From Salinicoccus hispanicus (lineage in GTDB: Bacteria > Bacillota > Bacilli > Staphylococcales > Salinicoccaceae): DNA of 64,000 nt. The DNA is taken from positions 62,001 to 126,000 of the forward strand of contig NZ_WUUK01000002.1 in the NCBI RefSeq assembly GCF_009831115.1, read 5' to 3'. The position numbers and the translations under genes are program-made. Under the pieces are notes generated by a model. It was not told the origin of the DNA and did no database searches. It was given only the letters and a program-made list of their open reading frames with translations. This document shows positions 17,461-26,419 of this stretch, piece after piece. How positions within the stretch are numbered: position 1 is the first letter of the stretch; every line of letters starts with the position of its first letter.

Positions 17461-18717
17461 ATGAACTTGAATCGCACCCCAATTGCCGTTTCGGAAGCGG
17501 TCCGACGGGTGGTCTCCGGCATATCCCCCCTTCCCGTGGAAACAATATCCTATACGGAAAGCTATGGACGCATTCTCGCACGGAACCTTGCGGCATCGAT
17601 GGATGTCCCGAGGTTCGACAAATCCGCGATGGATGGCTTTGCCATTCGTGCAAAAGATAGCAGAGGCGCTTCAGGAGAAAATAGAATCACCTTCAAAGTT
17701 GCAGCAGAAGTGCCGGCCGGTGCTGCAAGCGACTATGAATTGAATGAGAACGAGGCGTTTCGCATCATGACAGGGGCGCCTGTGCCGAAAAGCGCAGATG
17801 CCGTTGTGATGTTCGAGCAGACAAGACAGGATGCGGGTTCATTTTCGATAAGAAGACCATTTGAGATGGGTGAAAACATCGCCATTCAGGGGGAGGAGTG
17901 TACAGTCGGCGACATCATCGTGTCCGCTGGCACCCTCATCAATCCGGGCGCTGTTGCAGCACTTGCGACGTTCGGATATAAAGATGTCGAAGTCTACCGC
18001 AAGCCAGTCGTCGGCATACTTGCAACCGGCAGTGAACTGGTGGATATCGATGCACCGCTTGAAGTGGGAAAGATCCGCAATTCGAATGGTCCGATGATAA
18101 AAAGCCAGCTGCAGCGCATGAATATCGAACCCCGGATATACGCGCTGGAAGCGGATGACTTTGAGACGCTGCTTCTAAGAGTGCAGCAGATGCTGGGTGA
18201 AGTGGATGCGATCATCACGACAGGCGGTGTATCGGTCGGGGACTATGATCATCTGCCGAAGCTCTACGAAGCCCTTGGTGCAAAAGAACTGTTCAATAAG
18301 GTCGGCATGAGGCCGGGCAGCGTGACGACCGTCAGCATGCTCGGATCCAAGCCGATGTTCGGCCTGAGCGGCAATCCATCGGCATGCTACACAGGTTTTG
18401 AGCTATTTGCGCGACCGGCTTTCATGAAAATGGTGGGCCACGACCGCATCTTTGCCCCGGTACTTAATGCTGTGCTCGATGGCGACTTCAAGAAGGCGAA
18501 CCCGTTCACCCGCTTCATCCGGGCGGAGATCGACTACCGAGAAGGCAGAGTGTATGCAACGCCTGCCGGTTTCAATAAATCGAACGCCGTCACTTCGATT
18601 GCGAAAAGCAACGGCATCATCGTGCTGCCGGGTGGTACAAGAGGCTATGAAAAAGGGGATGGTGTCAAAGTCATGATGACGGATATGACGACAGGCATCG
18701 ATCATTTCGATATATGA
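17461..18717 (+). CDS. moeA: Molybdopterin molybdenumtransferase MoeA
   Basis: MoeA (418 residues) inserts molybdate into adenylated molybdopterin. Family signatures: [14 protein letters not shown] near residue 53, [16 protein letters not shown] in the MogA-like domain, and [13 protein letters not shown] followed by [17 protein letters not shown]. The ATG has only a weak SD sequence (AAGTAGTGATG). Its stop overlaps the mobB start in ATGA. It heads a run of six coupled cofactor genes ending with moaA. Confidence 0.95.
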   Translation: MNLNRTPIAVSEAVRRVVSGISPLPVETISYTESYGRILARNLAASMDVPRFDKSAMDGFAIRAKDSRGASGENRITFKVAAEVPAGAASDYELNENEAFRIMTGAPVPKSADAVVMFEQTRQDAGSFSIRRPFEMGENIAIQGEECTVGDIIVSAGTLINPGAVAALATFGYKDVEVYRKPVVGILATGSELVDIDAPLEVGKIRNSNGPMIKSQLQRMNIEPRIYALEADDFETLLLRVQQMLGEVDAIITTGGVSVGDYDHLPKLYEALGAKELFNKVGMRPGSVTTVSMLGSKPMFGLSGNPSACYTGFELFARPAFMKMVGHDRIFAPVLNAVLDGDFKKANPFTRFIRAEIDYREGRVYATPAGFNKSNAVTSIAKSNGIIVLPGGTRGYEKGDGVKVMMTDMTTGIDHFDI

Positions 18718-19181
18718 AGATCCTCCAGGTCGTCGGGTTCAAAAATACTGGAAAGACAACACTGGTGGAGAAGATGATCGGACTGCTGAGGGCAAAGGGC
18801 ATGAAAGCGGCTGTCATCAAGCATCATCACCTTGATCATGGCATCATGACAGAGGGCAGTGATACCAGCCGGTTTGCCGGGTGTGGAGCGGATGTGACTA
18901 TTCTCAACACCCCAGGTATGAGCATGCGCCACGAAAACCGTGCACCGGATCTAAAAGCCCAGATCAGGCAGCTTGAAGGTGCGGTCGATGTACTGCTGAT
19001 AGAAGGGTACAAACACGAAAGTCATCCTAAAATTGTGCTGACCCATTCATTTACGGACGGACACACAAATGTCGATGAAGCAGAGTTTGTGAATGTTTTA
19101 ATATATGCAGATATGCGGTATGATGAGAGTAAGATTATCGAATGGTTTGATGAATGGAGTTCTGATGATGAAACAGTTTGA
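18714..19181 (+). CDS. mobB: Molybdopterin-guanine dinucleotide adapter MobB
   Basis: P-loop GTP-binding protein (155 residues) that assists MobA in forming the guanine dinucleotide cofactor used by NarG. The Walker A motif GFKNTGKTTL is at residues 8-17, with KHHHLDHGIMTEGSDTSRF and VLLIEGYK following, all typical of MobB. It overlaps moeA by four bases and moaE lies inside its 3' end. Confidence 0.93.
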   Translation: MKILQVVGFKNTGKTTLVEKMIGLLRAKGMKAAVIKHHHLDHGIMTEGSDTSRFAGCGADVTILNTPGMSMRHENRAPDLKAQIRQLEGAVDVLLIEGYKHESHPKIVLTHSFTDGHTNVDEAEFVNVLIYADMRYDESKIIEWFDEWSSDDETV

Positions 19182-19611
19182 AGTAGTTGAAGGTCCGATT
19201 GATATCCATCAGTATCATGAATTTGCCATAAACGAAAAACAGGGCGCAGTATGCATGTTCACAGGGCATGTGAGAGAGTGGACGAAGGGCACGCGCACAG
19301 TCCATCTTGAATATGAAGCATACAGACCGATGGCGGAGCGGAAGATGGCACAGATCGGCATGGAGATCAGCGAACGCTGGCCAGGCGTCGAGACGACCAT
19401 TGCCCACCGCGTAGGCAAGCTTGAAATTTCGGATATTGCGGTGATTATCGTGACGAGTGCTCCCCATAGAAAAGACAGTTACCGTGCAAATGAATACGCC
19501 ATCGAACGGATCAAGGAGATCGTTCCCATCTGGAAAAAGGAAATATGGGAAGATGGTGCAGAATGGATGGGCGACCAGCGCCAGTATCATCCTGATTTGG
19601 AGGAGAAATGA
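19168..19611 (+). CDS. moaE: Molybdopterin synthase catalytic subunit MoaE
   Basis: Large subunit (147 residues) of molybdopterin synthase, which pairs with MoaD-thiocarboxylate to convert cyclic pyranopterin monophosphate to molybdopterin. Signatures: GAVCMFTGHVREWTKG, LEYEAYRPMAERKM, APHRKDSYRANEYAI and the catalytic-Lys region VPIWKKEIWEDG. Two adjacent ATG codons (19165, 19168) are possible; 19168 gives MKQFEVVEGP, as in staphylococci, with GGAG eight bases upstream. It overlaps the mobB 3' end by 14 bases. Confidence 0.94.
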   Translation: MKQFEVVEGPIDIHQYHEFAINEKQGAVCMFTGHVREWTKGTRTVHLEYEAYRPMAERKMAQIGMEISERWPGVETTIAHRVGKLEISDIAVIIVTSAPHRKDSYRANEYAIERIKEIVPIWKKEIWEDGAEWMGDQRQYHPDLEEK

Positions 19612-19612
19612 T

Positions 19613-19846
19613 ATGAAAGTAATGCTGTTTGCAGGACTGAAGGAGAAAATCGGCGAAGGACGTATTGTACTGGATACGCCATCATCCCTGACTGCTGGGG
19701 AACTGAAAAAAGCGATATATATGCGATATCCTGCACTTGAAGGAGATGTATTCCAGGTCGCCTGCAACGAGTCATTCGTGAAGGATGGCCATATCGTCGA
19801 TGAAAACGATGAGGTTGCATTGATTCCCCCAGTGAGTGGCGGATGA
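19613..19846 (+). CDS. moaD: Molybdopterin synthase sulfur carrier subunit MoaD
   Basis: Ubiquitin-like sulfur carrier of 77 residues ending in the obligatory Gly-Gly (IPPVSGG), which MoeB adenylates and a sulfurtransferase converts to thiocarboxylate. Starts at ATG 19613 with AGGAG seven bases upstream, directly after moaE. The stop overlaps the mobA start. Confidence 0.95.
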   Translation: MKVMLFAGLKEKIGEGRIVLDTPSSLTAGELKKAIYMRYPALEGDVFQVACNESFVKDGHIVDENDEVALIPPVSGG

Positions 19847-20451
19847 CAAAGACGATTGGTGTCGTTCTGGCCGGGGGCAATTCAACACGATTCGGAGAGG
19901 ACAAGGCATTTTTCAAAATCGATGGCAGACCGATGTACAGCCATGTAGCTGGCGCACTTGAAGCGTCCAGTGCCATTGATGAGATTGTCATCAGTACGAA
20001 TCAACGTCTCGCAGATTGTTTTGATGGATTGCAGACAATCGTTGATGATGTTTTCCAGGATGACGGTCCACTCGGTGGCCTTTATGAGGTGGCGAAAGCT
20101 TTTCCGGGAGACCGGCTGCTTGTCGTATCCTGCGATGCGCCATACGTTTCACCCGAGTGGCTGTCTACTCTTTACAGAAAGGCAGTAGGCAATCCCGATG
20201 CGCTGGTCATAACGAAGGCGGCGGATCGTCTGCATCCGCTTATCGGCGTCTATCAGGGCGCGGATCTGCCGGAAACAATCCGGCAGCTGCTTGATGCACG
20301 ACAACTGAGCATGCACGCGCTGTTTGAAGAAAGAGGAATGATTGAAGTGGATGCAGTGTCATATGGCATCAATGATGGGACATTCGTCAACATGAACAGG
20401 AAGACGGACATCCGATTTGGGGGGGATGAAAGTGGAGAGTATTACAGATAA
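19843..20451 (+). CDS. mobA: Molybdenum cofactor guanylyltransferase MobA
   Basis: MobA (202 residues) attaches GMP to molybdopterin to make the bis-MGD cofactor of NarG. The N-terminal nucleotidyltransferase motif [18 protein letters not shown] and the [13 protein letters not shown] metal-binding segment are clear. GTG/ATG ambiguity is absent; the ATG overlaps the moaD stop by four bases. moaA begins within its last 26 bases. Confidence 0.93.
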   Translation: MTKTIGVVLAGGNSTRFGEDKAFFKIDGRPMYSHVAGALEASSAIDEIVISTNQRLADCFDGLQTIVDDVFQDDGPLGGLYEVAKAFPGDRLLVVSCDAPYVSPEWLSTLYRKAVGNPDALVITKAADRLHPLIGVYQGADLPETIRQLLDARQLSMHALFEERGMIEVDAVSYGINDGTFVNMNRKTDIRFGGDESGEYYR

Positions 20452-21451
20452 ATTCGGACGACCGATCAGAGATCTGAGAATATCGGTGACCGACCGCTGC
20501 AATTTCAGGTGCACCTACTGCATGCCGAAGGAGATTTTCGGTGATGATTTCGAGTTCATGAAGCGTGAACAGCTGCTATCCTTTGAAGAAATAGAGCGGA
20601 TTGCCAGGATCTATGCCACACTCGGTGTCAAAAAGCTCAGAATAACAGGCGGAGAGCCGCTATTGAGACGGGATCTGGATGAACTGATCCGCAAGCTCTA
20701 CAGTATAGAAGGCATCGAGGATATCGGTATGACAACAAACGGACTGCTCTTGAAAAAACAAGGCAGGAAACTGTACGATGCAGGTCTGAGAAGGCTCAAT
20801 ATCAGCCTGGATGCAATGGACGATGAATTATTCGGCCAGATCAATGATCGGGGCATCGGGACATCGAGAATCATCGAGCAGATCAGATACGCCCTGTCGC
20901 TCGGCTTCGATATCAAGATCAACATGGTGGTCCAAAAAGGGCTGAATGACCACGAAATCCTGCCGATGGCACGTTTTTTCAAAACTTTACCGGTGACTTT
21001 GAGGTTTATAGAGTTCATGGATGTGGGTAATGATAATGGCTGGAACTTTGATAAGGTCATTACAAAGAAGGAAATTTTAAAGATGCTCGAAGAAGAGTTC
21101 GATATCGAACCACTCGATCCTGCCTATTATGGAGAAGTTGCCAAAGTGTATCGCCATAAGGATGCGAAATCCCATCTCGGGTTCATTACGAGCGTTTCCG
21201 AGAGCTTCTGCTCCACGTGCACGCGCGCGCGGCTTTCATCAGATGGAAAGTTCTATGGCTGCCTGTTTGCTGTAGATGGCTTTGATGTCAGACAGCTGAT
21301 CAGAGAAGGCATCTCTGATGCAGAATTGACCGAGGTGCTGACAGGCGTCTGGAACAGACGGGATGACCGCTATTCCGATCTCAGGACTGAAATCACATCT
21401 GAAAATCGGCGCAGGCGGAATAAGATCAACATGAGTTATATCGGAGGCTAG
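20426..21451 (+). CDS. moaA: GTP 3',8-cyclase MoaA (radical SAM)
   Basis: Radical SAM enzyme (about 341 residues) that starts cofactor synthesis from GTP. The N-terminal CNFRCTYC is the radical-SAM cluster motif, [13 protein letters not shown] follows, the second cluster is in [18 protein letters not shown], and the C-terminus ends in Gly-Gly (SYIGG), important for activity. The ATG at 20426 touches the G-run that would serve as its SD sequence; a GTG at 20432 ([10 protein letters not shown]) has better spacing and matches staphylococcal MoaA length, so it may be the true start. It ends the moeA-moaA run at a clear terminator. Confidence 0.95.
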   Translation: MKVESITDKFGRPIRDLRISVTDRCNFRCTYCMPKEIFGDDFEFMKREQLLSFEEIERIARIYATLGVKKLRITGGEPLLRRDLDELIRKLYSIEGIEDIGMTTNGLLLKKQGRKLYDAGLRRLNISLDAMDDELFGQINDRGIGTSRIIEQIRYALSLGFDIKINMVVQKGLNDHEILPMARFFKTLPVTLRFIEFMDVGNDNGWNFDKVITKKEILKMLEEEFDIEPLDPAYYGEVAKVYRHKDAKSHLGFITSVSESFCSTCTRARLSSDGKFYGCLFAVDGFDVRQLIREGISDAELTEVLTGVWNRRDDRYSDLRTEITSENRRRRNKINMSYIGG

Positions 21452-21452
21452 G

Positions 21453-21484
21453 AAAACGTGAAGTTCATCTTCACGTTTTTTGTT
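21453..21484 (+). terminator. Intrinsic terminator after moaA
   Basis: An 11-bp perfect stem (21453-21463 / 21469-21479) with a 5-base loop is followed by a T-run. It closes the cofactor gene run, although the CydD-like gene starts only 18 bases later. Confidence 0.88.
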
Positions 21485-21501
21485 GCTAGGAAGGAAAAAA
21501 C

Positions 21502-23070
21502 ATGAAGCTGAATATGCCAAAAAAATATATCATACTGTACAGTGCCTTGTCTGCACTCGGCGTGCTGGCATTCATACTGTTCGGCCACCATCTGTCACTG
21601 CTGCTGAATGATATCGTGATTGAAGGTGAGGCCCCTCGGGTCAATGGACTGGTATGGGTCGCCCTGTTCTTCTTCCTCTATGCCCTTCTGTCTTTTGTCT
21701 ACAGGGTAATAGGTGCAAGGGTGGCGAACGAGAGAATTGAGCATCTGACACATAGGGTAGTTTCAAAAATCGATGATCAGACAAGAAAGCACTCGGAGTC
21801 GATGCTCAATGCCATCTTTGTCCATCTTGAGAAATACCGGCCATTCGAGAAAGTATTCATACCGACTGTCATACAGACGACGGTCAAAATCACAATCATC
21901 ATTACAGCGATGTTCTTCATCCATAGAAATGCTGCATTGATCATGATTTTCACTGCTCCTTTTGTCCCACTCTACTATATACTCGTGGGTCTGAGGACGA
22001 AAGATGAATCGGAGGCGCAGGCTTCCCAGTTCGATGAACTGGGAATGCTATTCCTCAATCTGATCCGCGGCAAGAATACGGTGCAGTATACCGGGGCCGA
22101 GCGCACCGTAATCGCCAGGCTGAAGCATTATAATGAACAGTACGTCAGAGAAACGATGCACATACTGAAATATGCATTCCAGTCGACGCTGATGCTCGAG
22201 TTCATTACGATCCTCGGCATCGGTCTGATTGCACTGGAAGTGGGGCTGCAGATCATCATCTTCGAAGGCATCACTTTCTATGCCGCATTCTTCACACTGC
22301 TTCTTGCTCCGGAGTTCTATAATGCGTTGAAGGTGCTTGGCATCGAGTTCCATAACGGCAAGCTTTCCCAAGGTAATCTGGAACGTATTGAAGAATGGCT
22401 CGAGAATGAAGAGGAGGATGATGATTACCGCAATTTCAATTCCTCCAAAGCGGTCGAGCTTGACGGTGTCTCCATCGGCCATGGCGAGAACGTACTGCTC
22501 GAAAATGTAGACCTTGCACTTCCTGAGACAGGCTTTACAGCGATCACCGGACCTTCCGGCATCGGTAAGAGTACATTCATACGCATGCTGCTTGGTCTGC
22601 ATCGTCCAGGAAACGGTACAGTCGCGCTGTCGGATGCGGGTATCGGATATATTTCCGATGAAGTCTACTTTTCCGACACCACCATCTACGAATACGTATC
22701 AGATGGTGAATATGCTGAAGCGGCTGTGATCGAGCTGCTTGAAAAGCTCGGTCTCATGGATAGTCTCAGTAACCTTGATAAAGGTATTCATGCACCGATC
22801 GTCAATCATAATATTCCATTGTCCGGCGGTGAGATCGTCCGGCTGAAGATGGCTAGGGTTCTCATACGGCGGCCGAAGATCATTCTGATGGATGAACCGA
22901 CAGAGTTTCTTGATGCCACGACAGAAGAAATGATCATGGCGTATCTTGCTGAACTGAAACTTGAATCCGCCATCATTGCAGTGGTCCACCGGCGGAAACT
23001 GCTGAAGATTGCCGACCATCATTATACTTTCAGCGACAGGCAGATCGTCCTTCAGAAAGGAGGGTCATGA
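21502..23070 (+). CDS. cydD: ABC exporter permease/ATPase, CydD-like subunit
   Basis: Half-transporter of 522 residues: about six membrane helices (1-290) then an ATPase domain with Walker A GPSGIGKST, signature LSGGEI and Walker B ILMDEPTEFLD. The membrane part contains APFVPLYYILVGLRTKDES and FFTLLLAPEFYNALKVLG, which resemble CydD. CydDC exports reduced thiols and is needed for assembly of cytochrome bd oxidase. The stop overlaps the next ABC gene by four bases, so the two form a heterodimer. Placement after the moa genes suggests a respiratory role. A generic lipid or peptide exporter cannot be excluded. Confidence 0.75.
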   Translation: MKLNMPKKYIILYSALSALGVLAFILFGHHLSLLLNDIVIEGEAPRVNGLVWVALFFFLYALLSFVYRVIGARVANERIEHLTHRVVSKIDDQTRKHSESMLNAIFVHLEKYRPFEKVFIPTVIQTTVKITIIITAMFFIHRNAALIMIFTAPFVPLYYILVGLRTKDESEAQASQFDELGMLFLNLIRGKNTVQYTGAERTVIARLKHYNEQYVRETMHILKYAFQSTLMLEFITILGIGLIALEVGLQIIIFEGITFYAAFFTLLLAPEFYNALKVLGIEFHNGKLSQGNLERIEEWLENEEEDDDYRNFNSSKAVELDGVSIGHGENVLLENVDLALPETGFTAITGPSGIGKSTFIRMLLGLHRPGNGTVALSDAGIGYISDEVYFSDTTIYEYVSDGEYAEAAVIELLEKLGLMDSLSNLDKGIHAPIVNHNIPLSGGEIVRLKMARVLIRRPKIILMDEPTEFLDATTEEMIMAYLAELKLESAIIAVVHRRKLLKIADHHYTFSDRQIVLQKGGS

Positions 23071-24686
23071 TGGAATACTTGAAAAGTGAAAGGAAACAGA
23101 TTCTCTACAGCATCTTGCTTGGTCTGGCGGGTGGTCTGGTCGGCATTGCACTGTTCGGTCTCAGTGGATATATGATCAGCCTCAGCTTCTTTGATCCACC
23201 ATTCTTCGTCATCATTCTCATCATCGCAGTCATCAAGCTTTTCGGCATGATGAAAGGTGCTTTCAGATACATTGAAAGGCTGCTGTCCCACGAAGCGACA
23301 TTCAAACTGATCGGCCGGCTCAGGCTGAACTACTTCAAAAGTACTATCAGTTCAGAACAGAACACCCACAGCGTCAAATTCATCCAGAAGCTGAACCAGT
23401 ATTTCGAACAGGTGGAGAATTACTATATACGCATTATCTATCCGTACATTGTGGCGGTGTTGATTTCCCTGCTCCTCATGGTGCTTGCCGTATATGCAGG
23501 ACTTGGTTTTGCAGCAATGACGGCAATCATTGCGCTCATCCTGCTGTTTGCCATTCCCAAACTGTTTGAAGGTCGAATGTCCGGTACATTGGAATCCCGT
23601 GATCAGACCGATGATGCACTCTATGCGAGGCTCTACCATTATATCCATGACTATACCAATCTTTGGGTGACGGGAAAAAAAGAGTCTGAAAAAGAAAAAA
23701 TCGCACCCGGCATCCGGAGAATAAGGGAAAATGAGAACAGGATGGCCACGAACGAATCGCTGATGCAGTTCATGGCACAGGGGGTGCAGCTCTCAGCAAT
23801 CATCATGATCATCGTAATGCTGTATGAACAGACGCCGCTATGGGTGCCGATGATCATGCTGATCGCTCTCAGCTACTTTGATCTCGCAATGCCGGTGATG
23901 AACCCTGCAAGCCAGTACAGAACGGTAAAGGCTGCAGTTTCAGAGCTCGAGCTTGATATTGCTCATACAAGCATTCCTGATATGCCTTCTGAAGTCTCTG
24001 CCATTGAAGTGGATCATCTGGACTTCCGCTATCCGAATGCTTCCCTTGACGTATTGAAAGATGTCTCATTGACTGTAAAAGAAGGGGAGAAGCATGTAAT
24101 CATCGGCAGCAGTGGTTCCGGGAAAACAACACTGATCGATCGGATCATCGACGGCGATAAGGCGGTCACTCTATATGATGAAAGTGGGCGGACGGTGCCG
24201 GGTGCGTCCATTGCCCAAGCCTCGGTCATGCCACAGCAGCTCGACTTCTATAATGCTTCAGTAATGGACAATATCACCATGTTCGGTCATATCGAAAGGA
24301 ATCGGACAGCCGTCGAGTCGGACCTTGAATTACTCGAGATGGCCCACTATACGCCGGACACCATGATTGAATTTACCGGAAGGCTATCCGGGGGTGAACA
24401 GAAGCGTCTGCAGTTCATACGCATGCTCGCTGAAAATAAGAGCTGGTGGATCATGGACGAACCGACTGCACGTCTCGACGACCGGTTGAAACAGAAGATA
24501 TGGGATCATATCCTCTCCAGACCGACACTCATCGTAAGCACCCACGATCTTAGCAGACTTGAATCATTTGATCATATCCACTATATGGAGCAGGGCCGGA
24601 TCATCGAGTCGGGCACATATGAACAGCTTATGCAGCGCCATGGACCGGTCTACCAGGCAGTCCAGCGCTTCAGGGACTTTCTATAG
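23067..24686 (+). CDS. cydC: ABC exporter permease/ATPase, CydC-like subunit
   Basis: Second half-transporter (539 residues) of the pair: six predicted membrane helices, with FRYIERLLSHEATFKLIGRL as in CydC proteins, then an ATPase domain with Walker A GSSGSGKTT, signature LSGGEQ and Walker B WWIMDEPTARLD and a His switch in VSTHDL. The gene is translated from an ATG overlapping the previous stop. The phrase YIERLLSHEATF is a useful CydC marker. Substrate is inferred (glutathione-, cysteine- or bacillithiol-type thiols). No convincing terminator is seen before the next gene. Confidence 0.77.
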   Translation: MMEYLKSERKQILYSILLGLAGGLVGIALFGLSGYMISLSFFDPPFFVIILIIAVIKLFGMMKGAFRYIERLLSHEATFKLIGRLRLNYFKSTISSEQNTHSVKFIQKLNQYFEQVENYYIRIIYPYIVAVLISLLLMVLAVYAGLGFAAMTAIIALILLFAIPKLFEGRMSGTLESRDQTDDALYARLYHYIHDYTNLWVTGKKESEKEKIAPGIRRIRENENRMATNESLMQFMAQGVQLSAIIMIIVMLYEQTPLWVPMIMLIALSYFDLAMPVMNPASQYRTVKAAVSELELDIAHTSIPDMPSEVSAIEVDHLDFRYPNASLDVLKDVSLTVKEGEKHVIIGSSGSGKTTLIDRIIDGDKAVTLYDESGRTVPGASIAQASVMPQQLDFYNASVMDNITMFGHIERNRTAVESDLELLEMAHYTPDTMIEFTGRLSGGEQKRLQFIRMLAENKSWWIMDEPTARLDDRLKQKIWDHILSRPTLIVSTHDLSRLESFDHIHYMEQGRIIESGTYEQLMQRHGPVYQAVQRFRDFL

Positions 24687-24749
24687 CAATGTAAAATAGT
24701 AAATGCTACACTTGATTGAAATGGATGTGGCAGGAAGGAAGGGATTTAT

Positions 24750-25601
24750 ATGAAAAAAATTGCAGTAGTGACGGATTCCTCATCCGGGATTGATAAATCT
24801 TATATGGAAACCCATGATGTCCGGGTGCTTCCGATGTCTGTCATCATCGACGGTGTTGCCTACAGAGATGGTGTTGATGCAACGACTGAAGAGATATACA
24901 GCATGCTGAAGGAAAGTGGAGAAGGGGCTAAGACTTCACAGCCGCCAATCGGTGAATTCATGGAAGTATATGAAGCACTGGAAGCGGATGACAACTATGA
25001 AGCAGTCATCGCAGTCCATGCGTCAAGTGAACTGACAGGAACCTATCAGAGCTCTCTCAGTGCTTCTGAAGGAATGACCAAGCCTGTATATGTCATAGAT
25101 TCGAGAATCGGAAGCTACCCGATGAAGCAGATGGTGGAGCGTGCAGTGGAGGCGAGGAATTCCGACAGGAGCATAGATGAAGTGGTACAGGATATCAGGT
25201 CGATGCGTGAACGGGCGCAATTGTACCTGCTGCCACAGAGCTTCAATCAGATGAGGAAGAGCGGACGCATTTCAGCGTCCCGATCGATGCTTGCCTCGGT
25301 CCTCAATATTCATCTGAAGCTGAAGTTTGATGATGGCAAGGTTGTCATCGGAGAAAAGCTGCGCACAAAGAAGAAAGTGGTCAATGCTGTAATGGCCCAG
25401 CTTGAGGAACACGTCAAGGAAGATGCAGTGAAGACCCTTGCGATTGTTCATGCCGGTAATGCCGACCTTACGGAAGAATGGAAGGCAAGGATTGAAGAGA
25501 AGATGCCACAACTGAACCTGGTGGTGGAACCACTGGTGACAGTAGCTGGTGTGCACACCGGTCATGGTACGATTGGATTCGGTTTTACGAAAAACCAATA
25601 G
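24750..25601 (+). CDS. DegV family fatty-acid-binding protein (FakB-like)
   Basis: DegV/EDD-fold protein of 283 residues. DegV proteins hold one fatty acid molecule and, as FakB partners of FakA, present it for phosphorylation to acyl-phosphate. Motifs: VVTDSSSGI at the N-terminus, TSQPPIGEF, ASSELTGTYQS and the C-terminal VHTGHGTIGFGF. A second DegV gene lies at 57008-57880; that one is the positional equivalent of fakB1, so this copy may be a FakB2-like or other paralogue. SD sequence AAGGAAGGGA. Closed by a strong hairpin terminator shared with the convergent MarR gene. Confidence 0.88.
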   Translation: MKKIAVVTDSSSGIDKSYMETHDVRVLPMSVIIDGVAYRDGVDATTEEIYSMLKESGEGAKTSQPPIGEFMEVYEALEADDNYEAVIAVHASSELTGTYQSSLSASEGMTKPVYVIDSRIGSYPMKQMVERAVEARNSDRSIDEVVQDIRSMRERAQLYLLPQSFNQMRKSGRISASRSMLASVLNIHLKLKFDDGKVVIGEKLRTKKKVVNAVMAQLEEHVKEDAVKTLAIVHAGNADLTEEWKARIEEKMPQLNLVVEPLVTVAGVHTGHGTIGFGFTKNQ

Positions 25602-25639
25602 AAAAATGCGTTTCGGAATCAATTCCGAAACGCATTTTT
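25602..25639. terminator. Bidirectional terminator between degV and marR
   Basis: A perfect 18-bp inverted repeat (25602-25619 / 25622-25639, two-base loop) flanked by A-run and T-run; it overlaps the last codons of the MarR gene and serves both convergent genes. Confidence 0.95.
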
Positions 25640-26062
25640 TGTAAGCATTGCATCGATGTGCTTTATATGTGCAAGAAGTGCCTCTTCCTCTTCAGGAGCA
25701 ATATCGATCGCCTCGCTGAATGATTCAAAAGACTTATCCAACTTTTCTTCCAACTTTTTGCCTCTCTCCGTTGCCTCTATATAAACGAGGCGCTGATCAT
25801 CCGCATCTCTCCAGCGATGAACCAGATCAAGCTTTTCCATCCGTCTGATCAAAGGTGAAATTGTTCCTGTATCCAATCGCAGCATCTTTGCCAGTGTCTT
25901 TATATTCACCTGTTTCTTGTCCTGCAGAATGTTAAGTACCAGAAACTGTGGGTAAGTGATATCCATCTCGTTTAGAATGGACTTGTTATAGAAACGGTTG
26001 ATTTGCCGTTGGAGGTTATATAGGTTGAAGCAGATGCGTTCGTCCAGAGTGGACTTGGTCAT
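25619..26062 (-). CDS. MarR family regulator, MgrA/OhrR-like, redox cysteine present
   Basis: Winged-helix regulator of 147 residues. The N-terminus ERICFNLYNLQRQINRFY closely parallels MgrA (EQLCFSLYNAQRQ), including the single Cys that in MgrA/OhrR is oxidised by peroxide. The DNA-binding core follows: TYPQFLVLNIL, LAKMLRLDTGTISPLIRRME and the wing DADDQRLVYIEATERG. ATG at 26062 is preferred over the in-frame ATG at 26101 because GGAGG lies nine bases upstream and the length then equals MgrA. Its promoter carries paired TGAATTTGCA repeats, suggesting autoregulation. Whether it is the true MgrA orthologue or a paralogue (SarZ/OhrR type) cannot be decided from this window. Confidence 0.88.
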   Translation of the reverse strand: MTKSTLDERICFNLYNLQRQINRFYNKSILNEMDITYPQFLVLNILQDKKQVNIKTLAKMLRLDTGTISPLIRRMEKLDLVHRWRDADDQRLVYIEATERGKKLEEKLDKSFESFSEAIDIAPEEEEALLAHIKHIDAMLTKNAFRN

Positions 26063-26090
26063 GAAGGGCGGCCTCCATTCTGTATTATCC

Positions 26091-26137
26091 TGCAAATTCA
26101 TATGACTATTATAATACTATATTATATGCAAATTCAA
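26091..26137 (-). promoter_or_regulatory. Promoter and candidate autoregulatory operator of the MarR gene
   Basis: On the minus strand TTGAAT (26132-26137), an 18-base spacer and TATAAT (26108-26113) form a near-consensus promoter. The 10-mer TGAATTTGCA occurs twice on that strand (26127-26136 and 26091-26100, 36 bases apart), once overlapping the -35 and once just downstream of the start point. This is a plausible operator pair for the MarR protein; binding is an inference. Confidence 0.65.
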
Positions 26138-26419
26138 TATAAATTTATATATGTCCAAAATATGATTGGCAAATGATGAAAAGCTTCCTATTAGGGCGAA
26201 TCATTGGATAAAAGTGGCATGAGTAAAAAATACTGTGATAGAATGGCTATAACTATTATCTTCCGGGAGGTGGCTGCAATTGGGAAGGCGAATTTGAAAA
26301 TACATGTATCGAATGAGATGTTGAACATGAATAAAGATACCCTGTTTCAGAAAGCATTCGACGCAAAGATTGTAGTCATATATTACCGGAGGTGAATCCC
26401 TTCTAGAAAAGGGAACTAA
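26138..26419 (+). other. Intergenic leader region upstream of the CNNM/CBS gene
   Basis: About 280 bases without a convincing gene. It contains an AT-rich promoter-like start (26138-26160), a TGTGATAGAAT extended -10-like string near 26235, and a hairpin immediately before the downstream gene: TCCCTT (26399-26404) can pair with AAGGGA (26409-26414), enclosing the region used as ribosome binding site by the TTG start at 26420. No known riboswitch consensus was recognised. A 63-codon frame in this interval lacks support. Confidence 0.4.

Noticed and set aside
24687-24749. Terminator after the CydC-like gene
   Set aside because: Only a weak TAGCA/TGCTA dyad with a long loop and no T-run; not sufficient.
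26204-26395. 63-codon frame starting with TTG between the MarR and CNNM/CBS genes
   Set aside because: It begins at a TTG without SD sequence, has no family resemblance, and overlaps a leader region with a hairpin. More likely untranslated leader sequence.
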